27,765 nt of DNA from CAMQRS01 sp964370645 (GCA_964370645.1 CAYJJS010000021.1:1-27765), one strand, 5' to 3'. Numbered from the stretch's first letter, positions 9,601-16,992 are shown. The notes: generated by a model from the letters alone, not told the origin. Translations and numbers: made by a program.

Positions 9601-12600
9601 ATGATGATGTAGGTATTAATGGTTGGCAAACAGCAAAAGACTTAGATAATGCATTAGTTTCTTTCTACACTAAAATATTACCAAATAAATTTTTAGCACA
9701 ATATCCTGTTATGATTTACAATTCAGACACGCAGGCTACGTTAGGTGAAAACAATGAAGTGGTAACAAAAATACAAAACGGTGTAAATATTATTACTTTG
9801 GATGGAAAAGAAGTAGCAAATGGGAATAAAATTTTCATTCCGTGGACTCATAATGGAGATAGTGAAGGGAAAATCTATCACTATAACCAAAATGGAGGTA
9901 CTTCTACTTGGGAAATTCCTGATTCTTGGGGATCAGTAAGTGAAGTTGTTGTTTATACATTAAGTGATGAAGGAAAAGCAAATGCACAAACTCTTCCAGT
10001 GAATGCAGGAGAGGTAAGTATTGATGCACAAGCTGGAGTTGGATATGTATTGTATAAAGAGGAAGCTACGCAAATTGAAACAGCGGATACAATGGAATGG
10101 TCAACAGGTTCACCAGTAAAAGATATGGGATTTGATTCATACAATTTTGATGAATGGACACCTTCTTCTTCAACCGGAGAGATTGACCACATTCGTATTG
10201 AAGCAAACAATTTAGGTAACTCACATCTATACTTCACAGGAACAAGTGATGGTAAAGTTACACAAGAATTGACAGGATTAGAAGTAGGGCAAACATACTC
10301 AGCTTCTGTATGGGCAATTACGGACGAAGATCGTAACGCATATATTCGTGTAGATAATGGAGAAGAAGAAATTTCAAACTACATGAGTAATAGTAATGTT
10401 GTGTATGGTGTTCACCATAATGATAAATATTTAACAAATGCGCAACGTATGCAAGTTCGCTTTGTGGCTACTTCAGAAACTGCAACTCTTACATTAGAAG
10501 CAGCAGCTGGTGATAGTGTTGATTCTGTAGTTGATTTTGATGATGTTCGTGTGACTAAAGTTGATGCGGATACAAAGGATCCAATGTATAAGTATTATGA
10601 GGATTTCGAGAATGTAGATCAAGGATTTGGTGTGTTTACATCTACAGAATCAGATCAATCTCATTTATCTCAATTGAATCCAGTAAATCCAGCAAATACT
10701 CCAGATGTAATTGATGGAACATATTCACTAAAAGTGCGTAATGGAGATTATATGCGTACATTGCCTTCAAGTGTTCGTTTTGATGCAGAAACAGAATATA
10801 CAGTAGGAATTTCTTATAAGTCAGGTTCAGCAAATGCATTCACGTTTGCTGTGAAGTCAGACAAAGCACAGGCAGCAGGTGATATAGAAAATGCTGTGAT
10901 TGTAAGTGAAGCAGCACCATCACAAGAAGGAACCATTGAAGTAACATTCATTTGTGGTCCTTATGATGATTATTATGTGGACATTTCAAGCTTATCAGCT
11001 AGTGAATACTATATAGATAATTTCTATGTAGAAGAATCTGTCGTAATTAATGTCGAAACATTAAGTGCATTGATCGATAAAGCAAAAGCTTTAGACCTTG
11101 ATAAATATACACCTGAATCATATGAAGAAATGATGCAGGCAGTAGAGTTGGCACAAGCAGCATTAGATGCTTCAAAACCAGTGGAAGAATTGAAAGTAGT
11201 ATATGAAAATTTAGATGATGCAATTGAACAATTAATTGCTTATGCACAAACAGAAGATAGAGAACGTCTACAGGCGGTGATTGATGAAATGCAATCGATT
11301 TTGGAAAGTGACTATATTAGTGATGCGAATTGGCTTACATTCCAAACAATCATCAATCAATCACTAGAAGCAGTTAGTACAGAAAAATTAACGGTCGTAG
11401 AAGTAGATGCACAAATTCAAGCGATGCGTGATGCAAAACTAAAAATCACGCCATTAGTGAGTCGCGATGCTTTATATGAAATATTGGATAAAGCAGAAAT
11501 GGTACAAAGAGGGAATGTAGTTGATGGCTTTGAATTGCAAACATTCTTATCCGCATTAGAAAATGCGAAAAATGTAGATTTGAAACATGGAGTGACAACG
11601 CAAGAAATTGCAGATGCTACTACAACGTTACAAGCTGCATATGATGCAATTGTATTGAAAGATGAAATGAAGGACATCATGGTTAGCGATGCTTTGAAAA
11701 CAACAAAGCAAAGTGAAGCATATTTCTTACCAGCAGATTGGGCAACCATTCAAAATGCTGCATCACAATTGAGTGCAATGCAATCACAAGAAGGGGTGTT
11801 CGTAAAAGATTACTATGCAATAGTAATGGCGCTAGAAAGTGCTGTAGAAAACAAATTAAGTACACCGTTAGTTCCAACAAGTGTGGAATTGGATGCGAAT
11901 GACTTCACATATACTGCTAACACTGCACAAGCGGCAGCAGGGAATGAGGGACCAATTGCCTTTGCATTTGATGGTGATGAAGCAACATTCTGGCATTCTG
12001 CATGGAGTGGATTTACTGTTTCACAAGCTAGTCCTGCAATTGTAGAAATTGACTTGGGTGGACGTTATGAAGTGAATCAATTTGGATATTTACAACGCCC
12101 AACAGGTGGAGAAAATGGAAAAATTCAAACGTACAATTTATATGTGAAAAATGACACTACACGTGCTGATTGGGTGCAAGTTGTGGATCAAGGAACTTTT
12201 GAAAATACAGCGGGAGTACAAACAATAACTTTTGATGCAACAATGGCAACACATGTAAAATTAGAGGTAACAGGAGGAGTAGGAAATTTTGCAGCAGCAG
12301 CAGAATTGAAAGTGTATGAAAAAGCGAGTGACTTCTCAAAATTACAACAATTGATGAACGATGTAGTTAAATTGGACAAATCATTATATACAACGACAAG
12401 CATAATTACACTAGATGCTGCTTACATTGCAGCAGAATCGTTACTAGTTAATCCAGCAACAGAACAAGCGACAATTGATGCAACACTTACACAATTACAA
12501 GAGGCTGTTGATGGTTTAATTGTATTAGCAAATACAACGGATGTTCAAACATTACAAACAGCTATTGAGAATGCAGAAGCAGTGGATTTAGCAATGTATA

Positions 12601-13532
12601 TAAATACAGAAGTGTTTGAAAAAGCACTGGTAGATGCTAAAGCAGTATCAGAAAAAATAACTGCAAAAGAAGAAGTAACACAAAACGAAGTAGCTAGTGT
12701 AAGTGTGGAATTGACACAAGCACAAGCAAATCTTGAACGCAATACACAGATTGTTGATACGACGCAACTAGCAGAGTTATTGCAAACAGCGAAATTATTA
12801 GAAACAAGCATTTATACGACGAGTACTGCGAATACATTAACTACAGTAATCACGGATGCAACGACATTGTTGTCTTTAACAGGAACAACACAAGATGCGG
12901 TTGATGCAATGTATGGAACGCTACAAACAGCTATGAATAATGTTGTATTGGCTGCGACAGTAGAAGAAAAAAATCACTTAAATGATGCAATTGTTCGTGC
13001 TCAAGCTATTGATGTAAACAATTATGTAGATACTACAAACTTCATTATTGCACTACAAACAGCAACAGCGTCGCAAGCTAAGATTGCAAGTGGTGAACTG
13101 AGTGGAGAAGAGGCGAGAAGTGTAACAGCAACAATGTTGAGTGCACTTGAAAACTTAGTTGAAGTTCCTACGATTTCTGTAAATAAAGATCTGTTATTAG
13201 GGGAAATCAACACCCAAATAGCTGAAAGTGAAGCTTCAAAATATACGAAAGGTTCATGGGAAGCATATAAATCAGCTGTATTTGCAGCAAATACAATTTA
13301 CAATGATATAGGAGCAACGCAAGCACAGGTGGATGAAGCATTAACTGCATTGCAATCCGCAAAAGCTAATTTAGTTATGGTTGAGGTTTTACCAGAAACG
13401 GAAACTACACCTGAAGGAACTGGAAATGTATCCACAGCGGACACTACATCACCAATTTGGACTTGGATAATGGCACTATCAGGAATGATGATTGCAGCAC
13501 TTGCAGTGGTGTTTAAAAGAAAAAAAGGGTAA
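6666..13532 (+). CDS. Giant multidomain endo-alpha-N-acetylgalactosaminidase (GH101), surface protein
   Basis: ATG 6666 follows AGGAGG and encodes 2288 residues. Order: signal peptide (about 1-32); LamG-like domain (33-215); X2-like module (215-309); second LamG-like domain (314-485); GH101 catalytic region (about 489-1132); two galactose-binding-like domains (1140-1459); four FIVAR-like helical repeats (1459-1733); CBM32/F5-8C domain (1735-1888); five more FIVAR-like repeats (1889-2240); wall-sorting-type tail. Catalytic landmarks are an EF-hand-like calcium loop at 715 (DRNGDGVIDYQDG), EGHD (793-796), a WSW lid (855-857), probable nucleophile Asp900 (TYIDVF) and acid/base Glu928 (GTEY). It would cut core-1 disaccharide from mucin outside the cell. 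It is clearly diverged from the first GH101 in catalytic sequence and accessory domains, so not a recent duplicate. The tail reads NVSTAD (2254-2259), hydrophobic helix, FKRKKG, without a standard LPxTG. Confidence 0.93.
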   Translation: MNKKLKQGAAVILATSVLANSIPMSNFIVQAADTIVEFDDENDRGGFQKTSGDGTISFTDGLGEDGYMTLKANGNTIYAETQSQALTDGFVEMDITTLNQARFAIAFRYNSPSDWQGIGCDVGSWSYFTGADQYGSIGASKQSFTTVGEKHHIRIEYRGNDITLYEDGVLIAETTVSAFDATSSGTIGFRLWGYTAGEADYNANIEVDNFRSGELESIATIVPEQVQMAEKDKGSIDYTLTLGQDSPNLVGIMDGTTSLVEGEDYTYSGNTITLKASLFETMNMDGTTLVLSFENEQTLDCPIIFEKEDPIVKVEKDFTTSIEGMEKISSTGSMTHFEESLAISGNGLYIDQESETLKNQSVEFLFDPTSDATNYGVVLRYVDENDYLYVGPAQQHGQHYTSWGVYNQDGLVKSVEDSAFILANRDMPYKVKVKVIDNVVTIYLDNEVIFTEALDISTKAGKVGFRTTGSTGMHVYSYVQETEVKPSAPNEVVEATIASADMQVIVDENFPRIIRYELGTTVPGQAIAVQQVEINNKLYTPTVTSTISGSSARYTLSVAEIGVQFDTVMSVENNTVTTRIENVVENADTLVYTINFPQHSLVSMDANSANAQLRVNNYRGETRSNLNERIGVEYFSSTTLAVLSSDSYAAAVSGGSYKNRKEVAYQTFSNGSSTSTGLWLNEYVYRGLDGEVMTYFEGDKEVKTPYSRVAITDEDRNGDGVIDYQDGAIVLRDDVMYGKIGGDIATDSWNMIAMNVGSEAQYPFLRILDNAKKVSLATDNFAQNIYIKGYQSEGHDAAHPDFADYNERAGGLEDFNILLENSESVNTKMGIHINHTDIYPEAPQYDNLKSTLGGWSWYDSSAQIIRENDMLDTSAGGFDGRLEQLYDTDTLNQLDTTYIDVFFGTRWPMYKLIENINGMDRGMGLGTEYVDEFVSYSTFAHHIGSNFGGTGSLVRFVDHDQADIFANSTLFRGASSRANDDVGINGWQTAKDLDNALVSFYTKILPNKFLAQYPVMIYNSDTQATLGENNEVVTKIQNGVNIITLDGKEVANGNKIFIPWTHNGDSEGKIYHYNQNGGTSTWEIPDSWGSVSEVVVYTLSDEGKANAQTLPVNAGEVSIDAQAGVGYVLYKEEATQIETADTMEWSTGSPVKDMGFDSYNFDEWTPSSSTGEIDHIRIEANNLGNSHLYFTGTSDGKVTQELTGLEVGQTYSASVWAITDEDRNAYIRVDNGEEEISNYMSNSNVVYGVHHNDKYLTNAQRMQVRFVATSETATLTLEAAAGDSVDSVVDFDDVRVTKVDADTKDPMYKYYEDFENVDQGFGVFTSTESDQSHLSQLNPVNPANTPDVIDGTYSLKVRNGDYMRTLPSSVRFDAETEYTVGISYKSGSANAFTFAVKSDKAQAAGDIENAVIVSEAAPSQEGTIEVTFICGPYDDYYVDISSLSASEYYIDNFYVEESVVINVETLSALIDKAKALDLDKYTPESYEEMMQAVELAQAALDASKPVEELKVVYENLDDAIEQLIAYAQTEDRERLQAVIDEMQSILESDYISDANWLTFQTIINQSLEAVSTEKLTVVEVDAQIQAMRDAKLKITPLVSRDALYEILDKAEMVQRGNVVDGFELQTFLSALENAKNVDLKHGVTTQEIADATTTLQAAYDAIVLKDEMKDIMVSDALKTTKQSEAYFLPADWATIQNAASQLSAMQSQEGVFVKDYYAIVMALESAVENKLSTPLVPTSVELDANDFTYTANTAQAAAGNEGPIAFAFDGDEATFWHSAWSGFTVSQASPAIVEIDLGGRYEVNQFGYLQRPTGGENGKIQTYNLYVKNDTTRADWVQVVDQGTFENTAGVQTITFDATMATHVKLEVTGGVGNFAAAAELKVYEKASDFSKLQQLMNDVVKLDKSLYTTTSIITLDAAYIAAESLLVNPATEQATIDATLTQLQEAVDGLIVLANTTDVQTLQTAIENAEAVDLAMYINTEVFEKALVDAKAVSEKITAKEEVTQNEVASVSVELTQAQANLERNTQIVDTTQLAELLQTAKLLETSIYTTSTANTLTTVITDATTLLSLTGTTQDAVDAMYGTLQTAMNNVVLAATVEEKNHLNDAIVRAQAIDVNNYVDTTNFIIALQTATASQAKIASGELSGEEARSVTATMLSALENLVEVPTISVNKDLLLGEINTQIAESEASKYTKGSWEAYKSAVFAANTIYNDIGATQAQVDEALTALQSAKANLVMVEVLPETETTPEGTGNVSTADTTSPIWTWIMALSGMMIAALAVVFKRKKG

Positions 13533-13609
13533 TTCATATATAATTTCTCGGTCAAAATCATAGTTTTTCCTTTTGCAATGCTATATGATTATTGCAGGAG
13601 GAGAAACAT

Positions 13610-13966
13610 ATGAAATTAGTAAAAGAAGTTGATGGAATTGTACTATTGTTAAGTGGAGAAGTTTGTGAGAATTGTGGATCTGACGAATTAATTCCTAACA
13701 CAACAGAAGCCGCAGTTGAAAAACATATACCTGTATACACATTTGATGGGGACACTTTAAGTGTCAGCGTAGGTAGTGTATTACATCCAATGAGCGAAGC
13801 GCACTATATTGAATGGGTAATTGTTGAGACAATTGATGGACATATGCTTAAAAATTTAACGCCAAATTCACAACCAGTTGTAACATTTACTGTGAAAAAA
13901 GAAGAAGTTGTTGCCGTTTACGCATATTGCAATCTACATGGTGTATGGAAAGCAACACTACAATAG
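13610..13966 (+). CDS. Superoxide reductase (desulfoferrodoxin family) with a reduced N-terminal iron site
   Basis: The 118-residue protein starts at ATG 13610, six bases after AGGAGGAG. Superoxide reductase reduces superoxide to hydrogen peroxide in anaerobes without making oxygen. The ligands of the catalytic Fe(His4Cys) site are all visible: His39 (EKHIPV, with the catalytic-type Lys38), His59 and His65 (HPMSEAHYIEW), Cys107 and His110 (YCNLHG). The desulforedoxin-like N-terminus is shortened: the usual first CxxC is missing, and only Cys19 and Cys22 remain at the place of the second cysteine pair. A four-cysteine centre I therefore cannot form within one chain. This resembles class III (Treponema-type) enzymes. 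It follows the GH101 gene by 77 bases with no terminator between; a TATAAT at 13539-13544 may serve as its own promoter. Its own terminator follows. Confidence 0.92.
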   Translation: MKLVKEVDGIVLLLSGEVCENCGSDELIPNTTEAAVEKHIPVYTFDGDTLSVSVGSVLHPMSEAHYIEWVIVETIDGHMLKNLTPNSQPVVTFTVKKEEVVAVYAYCNLHGVWKATLQ

Positions 13967-13980
13967 AATATTTTATATTG

Positions 13981-14007
13981 AAAACACATTATTAAATGTG
14001 TTTTTTT
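13981..14007 (+). terminator. Rho-independent terminator after superoxide reductase
   Basis: Arms AAAACACAT (13981-13989) and ATGTGTTTT (13996-14004) flank a six-base loop and run into a seven-T tract. Confidence 0.8.
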
Positions 14008-14025
14008 ATTAAAAATTCATTAGAT

Positions 14026-14055
14026 TTGTATAACTGTTTTGGATTGGTGTACAAT
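14026..14055 (+). promoter_or_regulatory. Candidate promoter of the transglutaminase-fold lipoprotein gene
   Basis: TTGTAT (14026-14031) and TACAAT (14050-14055) are separated by 18 bases, just upstream of the ribosome site AAGGTGA. The leader would be very short. The upstream terminator supports an independent transcription start here. Confidence 0.45.
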
Positions 14056-14074
14056 ATTGATGAAGGTGAAGCAT

Positions 14075-15130
14075 ATGAAAAAAATGAATTGTTTAATATT
14101 AATAATTATTTTATTTGGATGTAGTGATACAAATCTTCCAGTTGAAGAAATAGAGCAAGTTTATCAAATAGAATCTGTGAATAATTATTATGATGATTTA
14201 AATAGTAAGGAAAAACAAGTGTATGAAATGCTATATGAATGTTTGGCTACAGTGAGCCAAGAGTTGAAAGGAATTCCTAGTGATGCAGATACATTAATTT
14301 CGGTGTATAAAAAATTGATGAATGATCATCCTGAGATTTTTTATGTAGATAATTTTTCTTATATATCCCATGAAAATTCGGTTGATTTCATCCCTCACTA
14401 TAATCGTGATGAAGCAGAGATTGAAGCAATGAACATACAAATACAAAATAAAGTTGATAGTATAATTTCAGAAGTAGATAGCAACTTCACGCAATTACAA
14501 AAAATAAGATATTTATATGATTATGTTGTGGAGCATGCATCTTATAAGGAAGATGCATTAGACAATCAAAATATAGTGAGTGCGTTGATTCATGGTGAAA
14601 GCGTGTGTGCTGGCTATAGCAAAACATTGCAATTATTACTAGAAGAAATTGATGTTCCAACTAAATATATTACTGGAACAGCAAATAATGGATTCAAAAA
14701 AGAGAATCACGCTTGGCTATTGATTAATATAGATGGATCAGATTATTATTTGGATCCAACTTGGTCCGATTTTCATGAACCGTTCGACCATTCTAGTAGT
14801 GCTTATTTTTTGATGAATCATGATGAAATGTCTGATATATATAATCAAGACGATGAAGGAACGCAACTATTTAAACAGACTTATGAGAATTTATCAACAC
14901 CGTATTACATTGACAAAAAAGAAGAACAATTAGTAAAAGATATGCTTTTAGCACAAATAGATGAACATTGTATAGAGTTGAAGTTTGATGCATCAGTATA
15001 TGATTATTATAAAAAGCTACTTATTGAGGATGAAAAAATATTCATGTTTCTAAAAGAAGTGGGAATAGACGTGGAACATATAGATGTCGCATCCTTTGAT
15101 GAATTACACTTTATAGGCATCCATTTATAA
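14075..15130 (+). CDS. Transglutaminase-like superfamily lipoprotein
   Basis: I choose ATG 14075 because AAGGTGA lies just upstream and the protein then begins with a lipoprotein signal: MKK, a hydrophobic run and a lipobox with Cys16 (LFGC). The upstream TTG in the same frame would disrupt this. The mature protein (about 335 residues) is predicted to sit on the outer face of the membrane. A transglutaminase/cysteine-protease-like core is marked by Cys178 (SVCAGYSK), His212 (NHAWLL) and Asp227 (YLDPTWSD), the classical triad in order. Such proteins act in bacteria as proteases, amidases or cross-linkers; the substrate cannot be told from sequence. The N-terminal 130 residues are a helical lead-in seen in many relatives, and the last 90 residues are unassigned. 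It is a single gene between terminators. Confidence 0.82.
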   Translation: MKKMNCLILIIILFGCSDTNLPVEEIEQVYQIESVNNYYDDLNSKEKQVYEMLYECLATVSQELKGIPSDADTLISVYKKLMNDHPEIFYVDNFSYISHENSVDFIPHYNRDEAEIEAMNIQIQNKVDSIISEVDSNFTQLQKIRYLYDYVVEHASYKEDALDNQNIVSALIHGESVCAGYSKTLQLLLEEIDVPTKYITGTANNGFKKENHAWLLINIDGSDYYLDPTWSDFHEPFDHSSSAYFLMNHDEMSDIYNQDDEGTQLFKQTYENLSTPYYIDKKEEQLVKDMLLAQIDEHCIELKFDASVYDYYKKLLIEDEKIFMFLKEVGIDVEHIDVASFDELHFIGIHL

Positions 15131-15132
15131 AA

Positions 15133-15155
15133 AAAACGTTCACATTGAACGTTTT
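15133..15155. terminator. Bidirectional terminator between convergent genes
   Basis: AAAACGTTCA (15133-15142) and TGAACGTTTT (15146-15155) pair perfectly over ten bases with a CAT loop. A-tract on the left and T-tract on the right let it work on both strands. Its right arm overlaps the stop codon of the lysozyme gene (15154-15156). Confidence 0.8.
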
Positions 15156-16182
15156 ATTTTGGAATGCGTAGCACTTGGCCAGAATATATTAAATTCACAT
15201 TACGTATTCCATTTAAAGAAGCAATAGTAGTTACCGTGGTATTGTATGTGGCTGCAATACCAGACAAAGTATCCCCTGATTTAACAACATAATTGAATGT
15301 ATTGTTTTGATTGTCAGCTATATCTTCATAGCTGTTACCACTTTTTTGTAACGCATAAATACGTAATGATTGTCCTGGATAAATTAAATTCGTATTTTGA
15401 ATATCATTTAAAGAAGCTATACTTTGTACAGTGGTTCCATACACTTGAGCGATTCCCCATAATGTGTCACCAGCCTTCACAGTAATAGTAGTGTAATCGT
15501 TCGTGTTTTTTTGTGTGTGGTCAACTTCATTTACTGTGTTTCGTGTGACAAATAGAGAGTCTTCCATAATATCACGATCAACGAATCCAGAGATTCCACT
15601 AATTCTACCTGCATCGCTAAACTGCCAAGCCTCATAAGAACCCCAAACGTTGTCAGTACTTGGGCTGCTTACACCCCAGTCTGCAATCCACAATCCATAA
15701 GCACTCACACTTTCGTTGAATCGAGAGCTAGCACTAGAAGCATTGGTGTATAGGACGCATTCGATGCCTGATAGACTTTCCACTTCACTCATAAAACTCA
15801 CAGCAATCTCACTAATTTCTGCAACTGAAGTAGTAGAGAATGTTTCGTAATCCAATGCCAATTTGAAATCGACTTCTAAGGTTTCAATCGTATTTACGAA
15901 ATGGCTAGCTTGCTCCTTTGCATCTGTTGGATTTGTAGCGGTTAAATAATGATAAAAACTAACTTTTAATCCTGCATTCTTAGCATTTGTATGGTTTGTT
16001 TTATAGTAAGGATCCACATAATCAAAACCTTCACTTGCTTTAATGTACACTGCTTCAATCCCTTCTGCCTTAACCTGTGTATAGTTAACTTCACCTTGAT
16101 ACTCACTGACATCGATGCCTTCTACACTTGCTAGCGTTGATGGTGTTGCAAACAATAAGAACATTGATAATAATAATTTCAT
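15154..16182 (-). CDS. Secreted GH25 lysozyme (N,O-muramidase) with two LysM domains
   Basis: The 342-residue protein starts five bases after AGGAGG and has an N-terminal signal peptide (about 1-18, ending TLAS). GH25 enzymes hydrolyse the MurNAc-beta-1,4-GlcNAc bond of peptidoglycan. The GH25 fold is indicated by EGIDVSEYQG (Asp24), the catalytic DxE motif LALDYE (Asp111, Glu113), GLWIADWG and EAWQFSD. Two LysM peptidoglycan-binding repeats close the protein (about 231-278 and 296-342); both carry the GDTLxGIA motif and are strongly alike, indicating internal duplication. Its likely role is autolysis or wall turnover. No holin or phage genes lie nearby, so a prophage origin is unlikely. Confidence 0.93.
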   Translation of the reverse strand: MKLLLSMFLLFATPSTLASVEGIDVSEYQGEVNYTQVKAEGIEAVYIKASEGFDYVDPYYKTNHTNAKNAGLKVSFYHYLTATNPTDAKEQASHFVNTIETLEVDFKLALDYETFSTTSVAEISEIAVSFMSEVESLSGIECVLYTNASSASSRFNESVSAYGLWIADWGVSSPSTDNVWGSYEAWQFSDAGRISGISGFVDRDIMEDSLFVTRNTVNEVDHTQKNTNDYTTITVKAGDTLWGIAQVYGTTVQSIASLNDIQNTNLIYPGQSLRIYALQKSGNSYEDIADNQNNTFNYVVKSGDTLSGIAATYNTTVTTIASLNGIRNVNLIYSGQVLRIPK

Positions 16183-16240
16183 ATTTTCCTCCTAGCGTAT
16201 ACTATGAGGAAAAAGTGAAAGTAATTAGGCGAATATATGA

Positions 16241-16246
16241 TATAAT
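16241..16246 (+). promoter_or_regulatory. Candidate -10 element of the small membrane protein gene
   Basis: A perfect TATAAT lies 16 bases before ATG 16262, in the divergent gap with the lysozyme gene. No good -35 hexamer is seen at 17 bases upstream, so support is partial. Confidence 0.35.
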
Positions 16247-16261
16247 GAAATTGGTGAAGAA

Positions 16262-16513
16262 ATGAAAAATTATTTTATTATACGTATTCTTTGGTATTTG
16301 ATCGGAGTGTTAATATTAATCTCTTATTACATATTCCAGTTGTTATCTTACACAATGACAATGGCATTAGTTTCCTTTTCATTAATGATTGCACTGTTGT
16401 TAGAAGCGCTATACTACAAAGAAAAGAAAAAAATGAGAAAATACTATTTTAAATTAGCAACAATTGCTGCTATTTTTTTTAGTGTATGCTTCATTTTGAT
16501 CCTTGGATTGTAG
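16262..16513 (+). CDS. Small three-helix membrane protein of unknown function
   Basis: I do not recognise this 83-residue protein. It has three hydrophobic segments (about 7-29, 31-49 and 64-82) and a strongly basic loop between the second and third (YKEKKKMRKYY), which should face the cytosol. A GGTGA ribosome site and a TATAAT lie upstream. Its last 60 bases overlap the 3' end of the convergent Spx-like gene, so the third helix and that protein's tail are encoded on opposite strands of the same DNA. The clean helix pattern supports a real gene, but the evidence is compositional only. Confidence 0.6.
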   Translation: MKNYFIIRILWYLIGVLILISYYIFQLLSYTMTMALVSFSLMIALLLEALYYKEKKKMRKYYFKLATIAAIFFSVCFILILGL

Positions 16514-16882
16514 TGGATAGGTATTCCTTTTATCGGATGGTAGGAAAGTTGTGATTTCATCGCCATCAAAACCAATAACTAGTGCAGTTTCACTAATGAG
16601 AATAGGACGTTTTAATAAAGTTGGGTTACGTTGTATGAATTGTATAAGTTGAGATGTCGTCATATTTTGTATAGATTGATGATTTTTTTTATATATTTTA
16701 CCCCTTTTTGAAATCACATCATCAAATCCATTGGGGCAACGTTGTATTAAGTATTGAAGTTCTCTTTTATTTAACACATGTGTTTGAATATTTTTCTCAT
16801 AATAGGAAAGTTGATTTGTGTCAAAAAAGAACTTTGCTTTAGCTGTAGATGAACAACCAAAAGATGTATAAATTAGTATCAT
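16454..16882 (-). CDS. Spx/ArsC-family regulator with a CxxT motif
   Basis: I place the start at the inner ATG (16882) because GGAGGG lies five to ten bases before it; the outer ATG at 16894 has no such site. The 142-residue protein has the Spx/ArsC thioredoxin-like fold. Spx proteins bind the RNA polymerase alpha C-terminal domain and redirect transcription under thiol or disulfide stress. Numbering matches Bacillus subtilis Spx without gaps at key places: Cys10, Gly52 (the alpha-CTD contact), Arg60 and Arg92 (KRPI). Position 13, the second redox cysteine in Spx, is Thr (FGCSST), so the usual Cys10-Cys13 disulfide cannot form. The tail is about 11 residues longer than in Spx and ends in Cys-Cys, encoded in the overlap with the convergent membrane protein gene. 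It could be an Spx paralogue or a YusI/ArsC-like relative. Confidence 0.82.
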   Translation of the reverse strand: MILIYTSFGCSSTAKAKFFFDTNQLSYYEKNIQTHVLNKRELQYLIQRCPNGFDDVISKRGKIYKKNHQSIQNMTTSQLIQFIQRNPTLLKRPILISETALVIGFDGDEITTFLPSDKRNTYPLQSKDQNEAYTKKNSSNCC

Positions 16883-16992
16883 AATACCCTCCATTCATTA
16901 ATAGTAGTATGTCTATTTGTTGTTTTTTTAATCACATAATTTACCAATAAATAAAAGTAATTATTAGTAATGTATACGATATACTATAAGCA

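Noticed and set aside
13592..13966. Longer superoxide reductase from TTG 13592
   Set aside because: The ribosome site AGGAGGAG lies within that extension, and ATG 13610 has ideal spacing.
14039..14074. N-terminal extension of the transglutaminase-fold lipoprotein from TTG 14039
   Set aside because: It would overlap the promoter -10 and put 12 polar residues before the lipoprotein signal, which needs to be N-terminal.
15154..16182. Prophage endolysin
   Set aside because: The GH25 protein has its own signal peptide and LysM domains, and no holin, structural or integrase genes are nearby.
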